Assembly: GCA_003313425.1 (NCBI GenBank)
Contig: NHZP01000002.1
Coordinates: 1,612,001 to 1,676,000, forward strand
DNA length: 64,000 nt
Direction of reading: 5' to 3'
Origin: Pseudopyrenochaeta lycopersici
Taxonomy: Eukaryota; Ascomycota; Dothideomycetes; Pleosporales; Pseudopyrenochaetaceae
The notes under the pieces were generated by a model. That model was not told where the DNA came from. It ran no database searches and saw only the letters and a list, made by a program, of their open reading frames with translations. Positions 45,584-57,108 of the stretch are shown one piece after another; position 1 is the first letter of the stretch; every line of letters starts with the position of its first letter. A program made the position numbers and the translations under genes.

Positions 45584-46508
45584 CAAGCGGTGAGCCTGGA
45601 GCAGGCCAAGTGCATCCACGGCGCAGTCACGCACATCGTACTGTCATTCAAGGAACTACTGCAGCAAGGAGCACCTGTGAGAAGCGATGTCGGTCAGTTC
45701 TGCTCTCCCCAACCGAGACAAGCGTTTTGTTGAAACTCTGCACCGTAGCCAGCATACATCTTCCGGATCGATGAGATACGCCAGGCCGACGATGCTCCAG
45801 CCACGAACGACATTAGATCTGACTGGGTTCCCTCAACTGCCACCAGGGCTAATGTCTCAGCAGGTGGAGGTGTGTCAGGAACGTGGTGGTATTGCAATGG
45901 TACGCAGATCTACAGTATATCTGATGCACCCTCGGAGACGCTGCGATATAAGACATACTCGGTGTTCTATAGTGGTGGATACGGCTTCTGGGTCCTCGAG
46001 GGCGACGCTCTCAGCCCGAAAAAGGAGGCAACTTGGCAACCCCTCCGATTCGAACACGATCCCGATGACGGCTACTCCTCATACTTGACCAATGCGTCCG
46101 AGAACCGCACAATTCATTGCCAACGAGCCGACCAGGCTTGGCCTAACATGCTATTGCCCAATATCTATCATAGTAATGACACTCCCTTCAAACAATACGG
46201 CGCCCTTAAAGGAGAACTACCGATTTTCCTAGCTCTTATTGCATTTTCAATGAAGAGGGAGCTTTTACGACAGTATATCCCACTTATGTTCACAAATGCA
46301 CAGTGGAATACCCACAGCTTAACGCACGGCCGTAAGTTCATGTGTTCTTGGAAAGAAAGTTGGCTGACGCAATAGCTCAGGTGAGGACGGCAGGGGCGTA
46401 GTTGTCTATGTGTATACATGTCCTCCGAATTGGGAAGGATACGCGGACAAACGCACCCTGAGCCTCTATGAAGACGGACAATATTACAATGCCAAATACT
46501 ACCACTAA
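45584..46508 (+). CDS. Orphan protein, 5' end unresolved (possibly broken)
   Basis: Three segments join in phase: 45584-45676, 45749-46331 and 46381-46508. The introns are 72 nt (GTGAGA to CCGTAG) and 49 nt (GTAAGT, GCTGAC, CTCAG). The joined frame reads THIVLSFKELLQQGAP, then AYIFRIDEIRQADDAP, GTWWYCNGTQIYSISDAP, a Tyr/Trp-rich middle, and after the last intron VVVYVYTCPPNWEGYADKR to the stop. There is no ATG in frame at the 5' end: an in-frame TGA sits at 45581. A different frame just upstream (EQSRMEGWKDKGLAEV) looks coding, so a one-base frameshift or an unseen intron near 45,575-45,590 is likely. Family and function unknown. Confidence 0.45.
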
Positions 46509-47343
46509 CGCTCAGAAACATCGCGATGTTGTCGACATAGTCATGCCAAGACTCGGCCCGCTTCCCGCTTCCCGTTTCCCCTTCCGTCTACCGGCTGTCC
46601 ACTCATTTCCACAATATCCCCATACGCGAAATACGTTACATGCTTTTTCTCCGATTGTGCTCTCCTATCATATACGTTGTCCAGGTTGAGCTCTCGTATC
46701 CACAGATCTTCGTTCAGTATGTGTGGTATCCGCATCATTTGTTCCACGAGCTTGTAGTTTGTATATGCAGTTGACAGGTATCTCTTATCTGGCCAGCCCC
46801 TTTTTGATTACTGTTCTTGGTTTTACGGCGGAGCAGAGGTATCTGCTCAAACATTACGATCTTCTCATGACATCTTCCTCAAACAGACTGATAGTCTCTT
46901 TACTTTGTTCATCATAGGAGATAGCAATCTATACGTGCCCTCCAAACAACATTGATTGTTCTCTATTGTGTTAGAGACTGCTGTTAATGTGATTTACCGC
47001 TTGACAAAAGTATCGGACAAGACTTTCCTGCTAAGTCTCTCCACTATAAAATGCTTCCAATTCGAGAATGAGTAGCAACGAGGAAAATATCTGATAGTAC
47101 AGCTTAACACAAAACTCTGCTCATCAGGTCTGTGAGATGGCTTCTATGACTGGAACCCAATCCTTAAAACATATCGTGTACCCTCTAAACGCCGCCCAAT
47201 GCTGAAGTTGCGAGTCTATCCCAACCTGGTCCGCTCATGGTATACAGTAGAAGTACAGTGACTTTCTCCCTCTCTCCGTCCCTCATGATACATTATCTGA
47301 GTAGCCTGATCTTTAAGATGTGAAACATGGCGTAATTGGACCC
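46509..47343. other. Intergenic
   Basis: About 830 bases between the orphan gene and the 3' end of TIM22. Nothing recognised. Confidence 0.5.
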
Positions 47344-48272
47344 CTAAGCGATGGGTCTACTCTTCTCATCTTCCGGCATACGCATATATGCATCGATTGC
47401 TGCCGAAAACACGGCAAAGCCTGCACACCCGATCGCTACAGCCTGTGGCCCCGCATTCCTCGCTAGTACGCCGCCCGTTATGCAACCGCCCGCTACTCCA
47501 TTGTAAAGATCGTTTTTCGCCCGTAAACCCTCGATCGCGCATTCTGTACCGCTGAAAATGGCGCCTACTTTGGCGAAGTTTCGACCACTGGAGAGGGACG
47601 AGCGATACATGTCCCGTAGACCATGTTTCAATTGTTGTTTGAGGGGTAGGTCGGTGATTGGGACGGTGGCGGTGGCAGAGAGTGTAGATGGTAGGGTCGC
47701 GGTTGCTGATGATGTTGACGTTGCGGTCGCAGTGGAGGATAAAGTAGATGAAGTGATTGAAGGGACTGTGTTTCCAGCAACGGCGGGTGTAAGAACGGAT
47801 GGTTTAACGCCGGTTGTTGCAGCTGCTGCGCCAGCCGCTGCTGGTTTGGGTGTTGGTGTTGTTACAGGGAGGGGTTGTGACATTGGGGTATCGTAGCGCA
47901 TCTACGTTCTGATCAGTCCCTCATTGCCCTCAAATTCCTTTCCGGGGCCTTATGGGGGCATAGAGCGACGTACCGAAGCCATAAATAATCCAAACATAGC
48001 ACCCAGACCACCTCCCATTACACCTGCCATTACGGTTTTGCCGAGACATGACTCCATACCCATTTGCATCTGCATTTTCGTCAGCCAAATGTTCCAACTT
48101 CATTTGTCTCTCCTAACCAGTTCATGAATGTATAATCTGAGGTTTATAGAGACTCTGTCGCACAGATTTGGATATCGCATACCGCTTTCACCATCTGCTG
48201 TTCCTGCTCTGACATGCCGGCGTTGGGATTCATGCCGACTGGCATTGCGCCTGGGCCTCCTGGAAATGCCAT
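47344..48272 (-). CDS. TIM22: TIM22, mitochondrial carrier-translocase channel subunit
   Basis: Three phase-0 exons: 48272-48183, 48069-47974 and 47901-47344. Introns are 113 and 72 nt; donors are GTATGC and GTACGT. The product is 247 residues. Exon 1 gives [11 protein letters not shown]; exon 2 gives [20 protein letters not shown] and the first Gly-rich helix; exon 3 opens MRYDTPMS. The Tim17/22/23 signature follows: [19 protein letters not shown], then [20 protein letters not shown] and [10 protein letters not shown]. Conserved Cys residues are present in CLGK and TEC. Tim22 inserts carrier proteins into the inner membrane. Oddity: between PMSQ and the [12 protein letters not shown] helix there is an extra segment of roughly 60-70 residues of Ala/Thr/Ser/Pro in the loop after TM1, which makes the protein longer than usual. 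Confidence 0.93.
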
Positions 48273-49559
48273 CGTGAGATTAAGGGGAGCGAAGAGAGGG
48301 TGTGTGGTCGGATGAGTGAGAATGTCAAGTTTTGCTGTTGGTTGCGATGCGCCGCCTCCAGGAACTTTTGCGGACTTTGAACGGAGGACGGGAAATGCCG
48401 GCAAGGTAATTGTCTTGGCGTTTGCAACCCCCGAGCATTCTTTACAAGGACTTTCATGTAGTTACAATGTAAATCTAGACTTGATTTTGTTTACATCGAA
48501 CTCAACTCAAACATATTTTGTTCGCAGCCCTCTCGTTTTACTAAGCTCTACATCTTGTAAAGTGCTACTATTACTGGCGAGCAAACAACTTGCTACGACA
48601 GCAGGACAAAAAGAAAGCAACAAAATGGAAATGGAAAGCGGGTTGCAAGGAACCAACGCCCGAGATTTTATTTGATACCATCTGATCAGACCAATGCCAT
48701 CGCCTGAAGTGGCGCCTAAGTCATCCACGGTAGTGACAAGCGTGGCCGCGGACACTTACGCTAACGGACTTTACACTTTGAACTTTGTCCCAATAGTTTG
48801 CGGGCATTGCCTGCACACCTATATAAGTGCGTTGAACCGTACTGCACTAATACAAGCTATATTTTGTAACACTACTTCAGCGTTAATCTCTACTTGCCAG
48901 CGTCTCGTTAGAGGAGGCTTTGATGTGTTAGGGACCAATAATAGTGACGCTCGCTCTCTATGACGACCATCTCTCTCGACCCCTCTTCTCCATGAATGTG
49001 GGGGAGCGACATGGCGGATTTGTCATATCAAAAGTGTATCCTGATAACGAGGGATGAATGTGAGCACATTTTACACTCACCGGTTGCTTCTTGTCCAACT
49101 TGGAATCTAGGCGCGTAAGCATGCACACAAATCTACGAATACTCACTGGCTACCCATCTTCCAAGAGGTGGCAATAAAATGGATCTAGACTCGCCGGTCG
49201 CTTCTTTCTTCCAAACTAGACTTTGGGTGCATGGGCATACACTACAGTCTCTGGACATTTGCTAGTTGCTTGTACACTGCGTTTGCTTTTGGAGTAGGTG
49301 GCTGTAGCTTATGCACTCTACACCATCCTAAGCAATGTCTGCCTTGTTGCATAAGTGGTCATAGAAGCCGGGCAATCGTGGCCCACCACCCCATCACACG
49401 GGTCAGCTTGAGGTTGTGGAACCGTCTGATCGACTTCCTGAGCCTTACCTCATACCTGGGCCACATTTGCAGCCTGGCCCTTACACGAGGAATCAATTTT
49501 GAAAATCTGGTAGCGGCTGCTCTAAAACCTCGTTCTCTTTCAAGCACTTCTAAAACACC
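48273..49559. other. Intergenic spacer, divergent genes
   Basis: About 1.3 kb between the 5' ends of TIM22 (leftward) and the acidic protein gene (rightward). Only short unstructured ORFs; no motif stands out. Confidence 0.45.
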
Positions 49560-50104
49560 ATGTCTGACGACGAACACGACTACCACTACCACCAGTACAA
49601 ATCCAACGAACTGCAAGAATGGGGAAATAACAACCCCGAAGAGTGGGAAGAGGATGAACTGCGAAACAACGAAGAGCTCTTAGCTGAACTTCAAGCGTAA
49701 GCTCGATTCAACTTCCCACGTGGTTATTGCATAGCCAGCAGAGCTATACCGCCTTGTCTCACTTCTCGCCCTACAATCACTGTGCACTCCAAATACTAAC
49801 ATATTTCCACAACACCAACCCTTGATCACTATACTGACATCCGTTTTCCCCTTGTAGTGAGCGTGAAGGTAGAGAGCAGGCTCGCGAGGAGCAAGGCGAC
49901 GACGCTGACGAGGGACACGACGACCGCATTGAAAAGCTTAGGGACACAGAACAGACTGTCAAGAATAGGATTGCATGGTGCAAGGGTGAATATTCTTATG
50001 ACGACGAAGAGCAAGTGGGAGAGGTTGAGGAGCAAGAAGATGAGCAAGGAGAAGGTGAAGCTGATGGAGAGGAGGATATGGACATTAAATCTGATAGTGA
50101 TTGA
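49560..50104 (+). CDS. Small highly acidic protein, unknown
   Basis: Exons 49560-49696 and 49858-50104 are joined across a 161-nt intron (GTAAGC donor, CTTGTAG acceptor), giving 127 residues. It starts MSDDEHDYHYHQYKSNELQE and continues WGNNNPEEWEEDELRNNEEL, then LAELQAEREGREQAREEQGD across the join, KLRDTEQTVKNRIAWCKGEY, and a Glu/Asp-rich tail ending IKSDSD. No known domain; predicted to be largely helical and disordered. The second exon in other frames also appears open, but only this frame joins with the splice phase and starts at an ATG. Confidence 0.6.
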
Positions 50105-50577
50105 GGGCAATGGATTAACCGATGGCGTGATATTGGGTTGCCACCTTGTAGACTTGCCTGGTTCGGAAATGTTGGCAGTTCTGGTCTGCTACGATGTTGA
50201 AGCATTTGATTCCCCTGCTCAAGAGCTTAGTCGTGGCCTCTGGGTCGGTACAATTACCTCCTCTGAAGCGACTGTGGCCTGTCTAGGAAAGCAGAGCGGT
50301 GGTTACTGCGATGTGAATATCCTGTTCTTCTGCTTCATTCTCATATGTAACTTATATGCATCTATCAACAGGAGGTTGCCATCTCCAGACCCGGGCTCAA
50401 ACAAGCCCAGTATGTACATTAAACGCCTGCGCTCCAACATCATGTCCTGCTACATTAATCATAGCGCACAGCAAACCACCTTTCGTATTACTTCCCCGCT
50501 AGATAGAATGAGATGTTGCCGTGTAGTGGCGTACCGTCATCAATGCATCATGTTCAGTGTCAAGTCATTCGTCGTCA
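50105..50577. other. Intergenic, convergent 3' ends
   Basis: About 470 bases between two convergent stops. The plus-strand frame running through it is an extension in another frame of the acidic-protein exon, not a separate gene. Confidence 0.5.
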
Positions 50578-52218
50578 TTATGGGAGCGCAGCAGGCGAGC
50601 TGGAGCGCCCAATGTAGTCTCCAAGAGAGTGGTTAGTGCTCCTCGACTCTGGTGGTGGTGTGAGCTGTTTCTCCCACTCCTTCATCAAATGTGATGCAGT
50701 GCGTTTGAGATTGTTTGGCGACAGTTTGACTAGATCAGGCCAGGGAATCGAGTTACGCTTGGGGTCGCGAGAGGCAGCGTCATCGGCGTTGCTCGAAGAG
50801 CTGGTAGTTGTGAGCGATGATGCCTTCGAATCATGGCGCTTTGAGTGGTACCTGGTACTCGTTCTGGAGCTGCCTGGACCTGACACGGGTGACGTTGCAT
50901 CGTCTGACTCGTCTGAGCTGTCGTTGCTGTCTCCAGTCTTTTCACCTTGTGTTTCGTTTGGTGTATCCCAATTATCCCAATCTTCGTCTTCGTCCGCTGG
51001 TTTGCGTATTTGCTTTTGTGGGGTTTGGACGTTCTTGATTGCGTGAGTTTTCTTATTCATGGTAGTGGTTTTAGGTTCACTCAAACCATTTTCCTTCCAG
51101 AAGTCATCACCGATGGATCCAGTCCTTGTCTTCTTGGAGCTGGCCGATCGATTCAGGGGTGGCCGGCCGTCGGATGCTTTTCGGGAAGACTTGTAGGGAC
51201 CCCTGGCGCTTACGGGCTCGTAATTACCGTCGGTCCCGTTGACGGCTTCTTCGCCCACAGTTGCTTGTCTAATGTCCTCAATGAATGTGAATAATCCATT
51301 CTTGAAGTCGGTTGCCATTTGCGTTCCGGCTCGAATAAGGTTTTCGCGTTGAATATTCGGGATGCCTCCTAAGTCATATCGTTCGTCGCTGGTGTCATCG
51401 GTAACTTGTCTCCTTATGTCCGATGATGTAGATGACCGAGCGGGAAGGTCAGGCCGCTGATCGATAGGTTCTTCATCTGGAAGATCGAGTGGCTGCGGGA
51501 ATGATGGTGTATAGGACCTGTCCGGCGACAGTAGCGATAGAGTGCGTAAATGGCGGGAGCCGCTGAATACCTTCCGCTGGGAAGTCTTGGTGCTACTCAA
51601 CAAAGCTTTCCTGCGCTCCATCTCTCGCTGCATCCATAGATTTGAGCCATCCTCGTCATCTTTGTCGGGCTTTACATTGGCAAGTGACGTATTTAGAGGC
51701 TGCAGCTGAGCAATTTTGCGTACATCATTACGCCGCTTGTTGGCTTCATGCAGGGCATAATGCTTCTTGAGGGCTTTGAGGTCCACTTCGGCTTTGTTGA
51801 GCTCCTCCTTCAGCTCTAGTACATAGCGTTCTTGCGCGGCAAGGACGGCTAGTATGTTTGTCTCCGACGGTGAGGGAGCAGCCTCAGGGGAGAGAAGGGG
51901 CGACGGAGCGCCGATCCAAGACTGAGGGCGCAGTCGAGGCGAATCTTTTGGTGAGGTGCTGCCAGCAGCTGGTTGAATAGGGAATTGCAACGATAGGCGC
52001 TTGCCTTGTTGGACAAGGTCGATTTGCGACGTCGTCTTTGAGCGAGCGTGTGAAGGCATGGTAGGAGACGGGTGAGAAGGAGTGGTGGAGGTTGAGGCGT
52101 CTGAGCTGGAACTTTTTGATGAACCGGCCCCTTTGTAAGTCGGGGTCCGTGCCTGTGCGCGGTCCATGGAATCAGCACCTTCAAAATGAGAGGTAGAATT
52201 CATGTCATGTCTGTTCAT
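50578..52218 (-). CDS. Long coiled-coil/disordered fungal protein (DUF4048-like)
   Basis: The frame is open from an ATG at 52650, but the first 144 codons are Arg/Leu/Trp-rich and unlike the rest, so I place the start at the ATG at 52218 (MNRHDMNSTSHFEG), giving 546 residues; 52203 is also possible. The protein is mostly Ser/Pro-rich and disordered. A coiled coil lies at about 120-170 (ILAVLAAQERYVLELKEELN and onward). The most ordered block is IRAGTQMATDFKNGLFTFIE, followed by DIRQATVGEEAV and DDFWKENGLS. The C-terminus has HLMKEWEKQLTPPPES. I recall this block from DUF4048-type fungal proteins, whose role is unknown; that assignment is from memory and should be tested. Confidence 0.7.
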   Translation of the reverse strand: MNRHDMNSTSHFEGADSMDRAQARTPTYKGAGSSKSSSSDASTSTTPSHPSPTMPSHARSKTTSQIDLVQQGKRLSLQFPIQPAAGSTSPKDSPRLRPQSWIGAPSPLLSPEAAPSPSETNILAVLAAQERYVLELKEELNKAEVDLKALKKHYALHEANKRRNDVRKIAQLQPLNTSLANVKPDKDDEDGSNLWMQREMERRKALLSSTKTSQRKVFSGSRHLRTLSLLSPDRSYTPSFPQPLDLPDEEPIDQRPDLPARSSTSSDIRRQVTDDTSDERYDLGGIPNIQRENLIRAGTQMATDFKNGLFTFIEDIRQATVGEEAVNGTDGNYEPVSARGPYKSSRKASDGRPPLNRSASSKKTRTGSIGDDFWKENGLSEPKTTTMNKKTHAIKNVQTPQKQIRKPADEDEDWDNWDTPNETQGEKTGDSNDSSDESDDATSPVSGPGSSRTSTRYHSKRHDSKASSLTTTSSSSNADDAASRDPKRNSIPWPDLVKLSPNNLKRTASHLMKEWEKQLTPPPESRSTNHSLGDYIGRSSSPAALP

Positions 52219-53693
52219 GAGCGTGCAAAAGAAGGACGAAAGGTGGAGGCGTCGACGCAAGCGGTGAAGAATAAGCGAGGCCGTGGCTGGGGAGCTGCCG
52301 TACGTTTCCAGATAAAGGGTCAACAGAGCCGCCGGGAGACCAATTAAGCGCAGGAGCGCAGAGCCTCTGACCAACGAGAACCACGTCTTCAAAATGGTCG
52401 AGCCGGCAGCGCAGTAAGCCATGCCAGACTCTCTGAAGCGTGCATTTCTCGAGGTCGAAGGTAAGAGCAAGACTCTAGATAGTTGGGCAGCCGATCCGGT
52501 AGTCTTTGTGCCTCTGTTGCTCGCGCGCTCGAGCCACCAAACACACCAGCGCACGTACACGGCCCTCGATGGGCCGGCGTGTTCGATTAGCGTCCTGAGG
52601 AGAGGAGAGTGGGACGATGCGGCTCGATTGCAGTCGAGATCTGTTCCCATTCTAGTCGGAGTCGCATCCTGTGTTGAGATGTGAAGAAATCAGGACCGGG
52701 CACCAGACGAGTCTTCATGTGAGAAGAGCCCACGGTCATGCACATAAAGAGTTCGATCATGGCTACCCGAAGAGGCTGTGGAAATTCGTCTCGGAGATGC
52801 TCCCCCAGATTCGGCAGCTCGTGAGCCTACGCAGGTGACCCAGCACACTCCACGCACTCCCTCGAGGCATATTCAGTAGCAGGCGATGCTAATACAGTAC
52901 CGCTGTGAGGTTCCTCGTTCCCACAATCCGTGCTCCAGTCATCGATTGCCCTGGTGACGGCGCAACCCCATTCATCTCCAGATGATCATGAAACACAGAC
53001 TCGGGCTCATCTGTTCCTGCGTCATACGGGCAACCTAGGACAGGGATCCTGGTGCTTCCATGGCGGATGATCGTTTTGGTAATGTGAATGCCATTGGCCC
53101 ATGCTTCCGTGTAACCGCATCGAGACCATTGTTGACGAAACCTCGGCAGAGACGACGCGACTGCGGCATCACACGACCAATTGGCATGGCGACACAGTAC
53201 TGTGGGATAGATAGCCGCTGTTGCGTCTCAGCCGTAGTGCGCAGTTCATGCAGGGCAATTCTCCAAGAGCCGATGGGAATGGTTTGCTGCAGGTACATGC
53301 CCTCAAAGGCGGTCTCCATACGGGAACGGCAAGCGCGACCTCGAATGTGAACATCCAGATACACTTTCTGGGGAAGTAATTTCACTCCTCTTGACGCTCT
53401 AATGATCCTCAAATTACACTCTGACGCCCTCGCCGGGGCAGGCAAGATGGCGGGGGCGTGCTCTCTGTTGATGCTTGAACTCGTTGCTATGGTGATGGAG
53501 GGGAAGCGGACCCTGCACCATCTGCGATGTCCACCACCACTATCGTGCCCGGCAGCGTCACCACTCCACCCTATTTCTATCCAGCCGGCACCATACCAAA
53601 GTGCCCGCCGTCCGTCTTCACCCTGGATCAAACGACCGCCGGAAGTCTCTGAGCATCTGCGATTCTAGCTCAGCACCATCGACATCTTCCAAA
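52219..53693. promoter_or_regulatory. Divergent spacer, 5' UTR and promoters
   Basis: About 1.5 kb between the coiled-coil protein gene (leftward) and the kinase gene (rightward). If the upstream ATG at 52650 is used, the first 430 bases would be coding. Other ORFs (for example 53035-53631 minus) look like shadows. Confidence 0.45.
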
Positions 53694-56030
53694 ATGGCAG
53701 ACGGTTACCAGGTCATGGAGGAGCTGGGCAGTACGTGTGGACCTTTTATTGTATCGACCGAATTAGCTGACAACATCTCAGGTGGGAGCTTTGGAAAGGT
53801 GTTCAAAGCTATTGACCGCAGCACTGGCGAAACCGTCGCCATCAAGCACGTATGCGCTCTTCTATCCCGAATTAGAACAACCTTGCTCACTCACCTAGAT
53901 CGACCTGGAGGACAGCAGTGAAGAGCTTGTGGATATTCAAGCCGAGATCGCGCTGCTGAGCACCTGCCACAGCCCTTATATCACCGAATACAAGACCAGC
54001 TTCGTCAAGGGCGTGAAGTTATGGATCGTCATGGAGTACCTGGGAGGGGGTTCTGCCGCAGACTTGGTACGCATCGACCAAGAAACGCGCAAACAAGATC
54101 CGAAGCGTGCTGACTAGAATAGTTGGCTCCAGGCCCCTTTGGCGAGGCACATATCGCAATCATGTGTCGAGAGCTCCTTCTCGGACTGGACTATCTTCAT
54201 TCGACTGGAAAAATTCATCGAGACATCAAGGCTGCAAATGTCCTCCTCACTGACCAAGGCAGAGTCAAACTCGCTGATTTCGGCGTTGCAGCTCAGTTGA
54301 CCAACATGAAGTCGCAGCGCATGACATTCGTTGGCACACCATTCTGGATGGCGCCCGAGGTGATACAAGAGGCTGGCTACGACTTCAGAGCAGATATTTG
54401 GTCTTTGGGCATTACTGCTATGGAGCTGGCCGAAGGTGCACCGCCATATGCCGGAGCACACCCCATGAAAGTCCTGTTCACCATTCCCAAGAACCCTGCT
54501 CCTCGCCTTGACGGTGACCAGTGGAGTAGAGACTTCAAGGACTTCATTGCTCAATGCCTTATCAAAGACCCAGATCGACGAGCAACGGCAAAGGAGCTGC
54601 TGAGACATCGCTTTATCCAGCGCGCTGGCAAGGTTGAGGGTTTGCGTGAGTTGGTTGAACGGAAGCAGATGTTCGATGCACAAAGGGATCATCAAGCAGC
54701 CTCGCACCCCAAATACTACGAAGAGACAATGCAAGTGCACTATGTGGCCAAAACTTCATAATCTTTGACTAACTCCTTTTGCAGGGTCGACCTATCTCCG
54801 AGGACTGAGGAAGACGAGTGGGTCTTTGATACAGTCAAGGCTCGCACTGTCGCCGCAACACGTCAGACAGCGAAGCGACGTAAAGTGGCCCGCATACCTT
54901 CGACAGGCGTCGATGCAGTATCGACTATGATGCAGAAGATGGATTTGGACTCTGCTCCATTAGGTGACGTTACGGACTCTCCATTACCAGCCCGCCGACG
55001 AACGCCCTCTCGTCGCTCTTCCCAAGCCACAGCTTTCCGTGTTTCCTCTGGTAATACGCCAACTACTCGCCGTGTTAGCAACGTTCCTAAAATGCCTCTT
55101 GGAGTGGACCTTACCTTCGGTAACTCGCCATCCACTGTACGTCATTTCAAGCGAGTCTCATCTGGCGAGCGTCGTGCGGCACTTCGTTCGAACCCTCCAA
55201 GCAATCAAGGCAATCAGTCTTTCCACCCGAACCCTGAAGCCCGGACGTTCCGCCCATCTCCACCCACCTCAAACCACCCACTTGAAGTGAACAACGAAAA
55301 TGAACCGCCAGCTCCAGAATACCCACCGATTGCGGTCACGAAGGATGCGCTTTACGGTCGCCGAGCATACAGCAAAGTACTCGATTCAGTATTTCAGGAG
55401 GCATATGCGGACACAGCTTCTCCTCACCAACGAGAAGCTATTGGACGTCTTGGTCAGGCTTGGCAGCATCTGGATGAGGTAGACCCACAAGGCGAGTTCA
55501 TGCTCCTGAAAGCGATGGTCGACCGCCTTAAGAATGATTCGAAACTTGCTTCGGCACTTGGCATCGAAGTCTCGTCTGCACAGTCGCCCTTGAAGCACAA
55601 CACAAACACGAGCGACACTAGCTTGGGAGGCACCACGGTCCATGGAACAGGCACTACACGCATCCGATCAAATACGTCAGCGACTTCTACAAGTTCTATC
55701 AACAAGTCCTCAGAGGAATACGACCGCACTCCTACGTCGACTCCTTTCCAGACCCCAAGTGGCACACCTTTGGGGACAGCATCAGGCTCTCCTATTAAAG
55801 GTCCGAAGCTTATTCTTGCCCAGAACAACCCACATCTCAAATCACATCGTCGCCGCCAGAGCGCCTTCATCGTTGGCGAGAAGGCATTTGGCGGTGATGC
55901 TCGTGGTGTGCTGGACGAAAAGAAGCTTCCGGGCCACGTTGAGAAGGGTATGGAGCAGCAAGGTCTGCTCGCCGACATTCTTTACGGACAGTGGATGCAG
56001 GGTCTCCGCAGCCGCTGGCCCGTCACATAG
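53694..56030 (+). CDS. GCKIII-family Ste20-like protein kinase (SepL/Sid1-type)
   Basis: Five exons: 53694-53730, 53782-53849, 53899-54066, 54123-54730 and 54785-56030, giving 708 residues. The kinase domain comes first: [19 protein letters not shown] (Gly-loop formed across intron 1), VAIKH (Lys34), [25 protein letters not shown] (Asp125), LADFGVA (Asp143), [14 protein letters not shown]. The [10 protein letters not shown] activation segment and opening [11 protein letters not shown] are typical of germinal-centre kinases of the fungal SepL/Sid1/Nak1 group, which act in septation and polarity signalling. The C-terminal 430 residues are Ser/Thr-rich with one ordered block, [20 protein letters not shown]. 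The fourth intron (54731-54784) is GC-AG: donor GCAAGT, branch TGACTAAC, acceptor TTTTGCAG. It yields YYEETMVDLSP in frame, whereas GT alternatives do not keep the downstream frame. Confidence 0.92.
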
Positions 56031-57108
56031 TTGTATGGACTGTGTATCGAGGGAAAACTTTATCCTTCTTGGAGACCGTTTGATTGTGGCCTTCTTCCTA
56101 TGCTTTCTTGGGTAGCACCAAGGCTTCGAGTTTTTGCATTGTTTGCATATTGCATTCTTGCACATACTTGCTTCGGCTACTTCACCATCATATATGGTAG
56201 CTGTTTAATGTCTTCCTTTCCACCTACGACTGACGAGCTCATGGTTATGAGTGCACATTAATTCATGATAGGAATAATTGTTTTTCGGCGTACATGCACT
56301 TTGCATTAGGTACTGGCGTTTTGTGGCATTTTCGTATTTACAAAAGCGGCGGATGTATGTTGTGATACTCTGTGTAGATAGAATAGAGCTGTGTACTATC
56401 ATAAGACTACTAAGCTTGTCAAATAAAAAGAAGGGGGTTAATATATATCAGCTCCGTGATGATGAATGCTACCGAGTACCGGGGCTCAGGGCAATAGCTT
56501 CTATTGTGATATGGAAGTGGTAGTCTCCTCCGTCTTCACTCGTGCTTAGTCAACAATCAAGAGCTTGTCAATGTCTCTTCAATCAGTCGATTCTGCAACA
56601 GTATTTTAGCGCTATAACATTCGAACCAATATTTGGTTACATAAAACGAAAGACACGCAGTATTCCGGCGTGAGGGGCGTCAAGCCAACTAAACATATTG
56701 CTCCCCGCATTCGCTACCTTCCTTTCTAAGTTGCACTACGTATGCCCTCCTAGCATCATGTAGGATATATCAGCTAGTGCCCACGCCAAATACGCCACCG
56801 CTGTCATCGAAAAGTTTGGTAAATATCAAAGCCTGCTCCGGCATGCCGGTAGTGGCCCCAAATCAACACGCGCAGCTATTTCAGCGCCCAATTGGCTGTT
56901 CACATCCCTTACGAGCCGCGCTCAACGTCCGTAGCCTCTAGCTCCGGGATGAGTCCGCATTGCTCTAGGCATTTTAGCACCGTTACTAATATATAGTAGT
57001 AGCAGCGCAAGGGCATAAAATGCGCTTTCATGCCCACGTTGCTGGGCAAAAGCTTGTCGAAGCTTGGCTTGCTCTTTCGATATCGGCTAATTACAAGGAA
57101 TTGTCAAG
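56031..57108. other. Intergenic
   Basis: About 1.1 kb between two plus-strand genes; it holds the kinase 3' UTR and the phosphatase promoter. No ORF of note. Confidence 0.5.

Noticed and set aside
47690..47880. Reading the Tim22 loop insert as an intron
   Set aside because: A GTAACA donor exists but no plausible acceptor follows before the conserved LKQQLKHG segment.
52219..52650. N-terminal extension of the coiled-coil protein from the ATG at 52650
   Set aside because: Residues are Arg/Leu/Trp-rich and unlike the rest; more likely 5' UTR, though not excluded.
53035..53631. 198-codon minus-strand ORF upstream of the kinase
   Set aside because: No recognisable motif, overlaps plus-strand frames of equal quality; likely promoter/UTR sequence.
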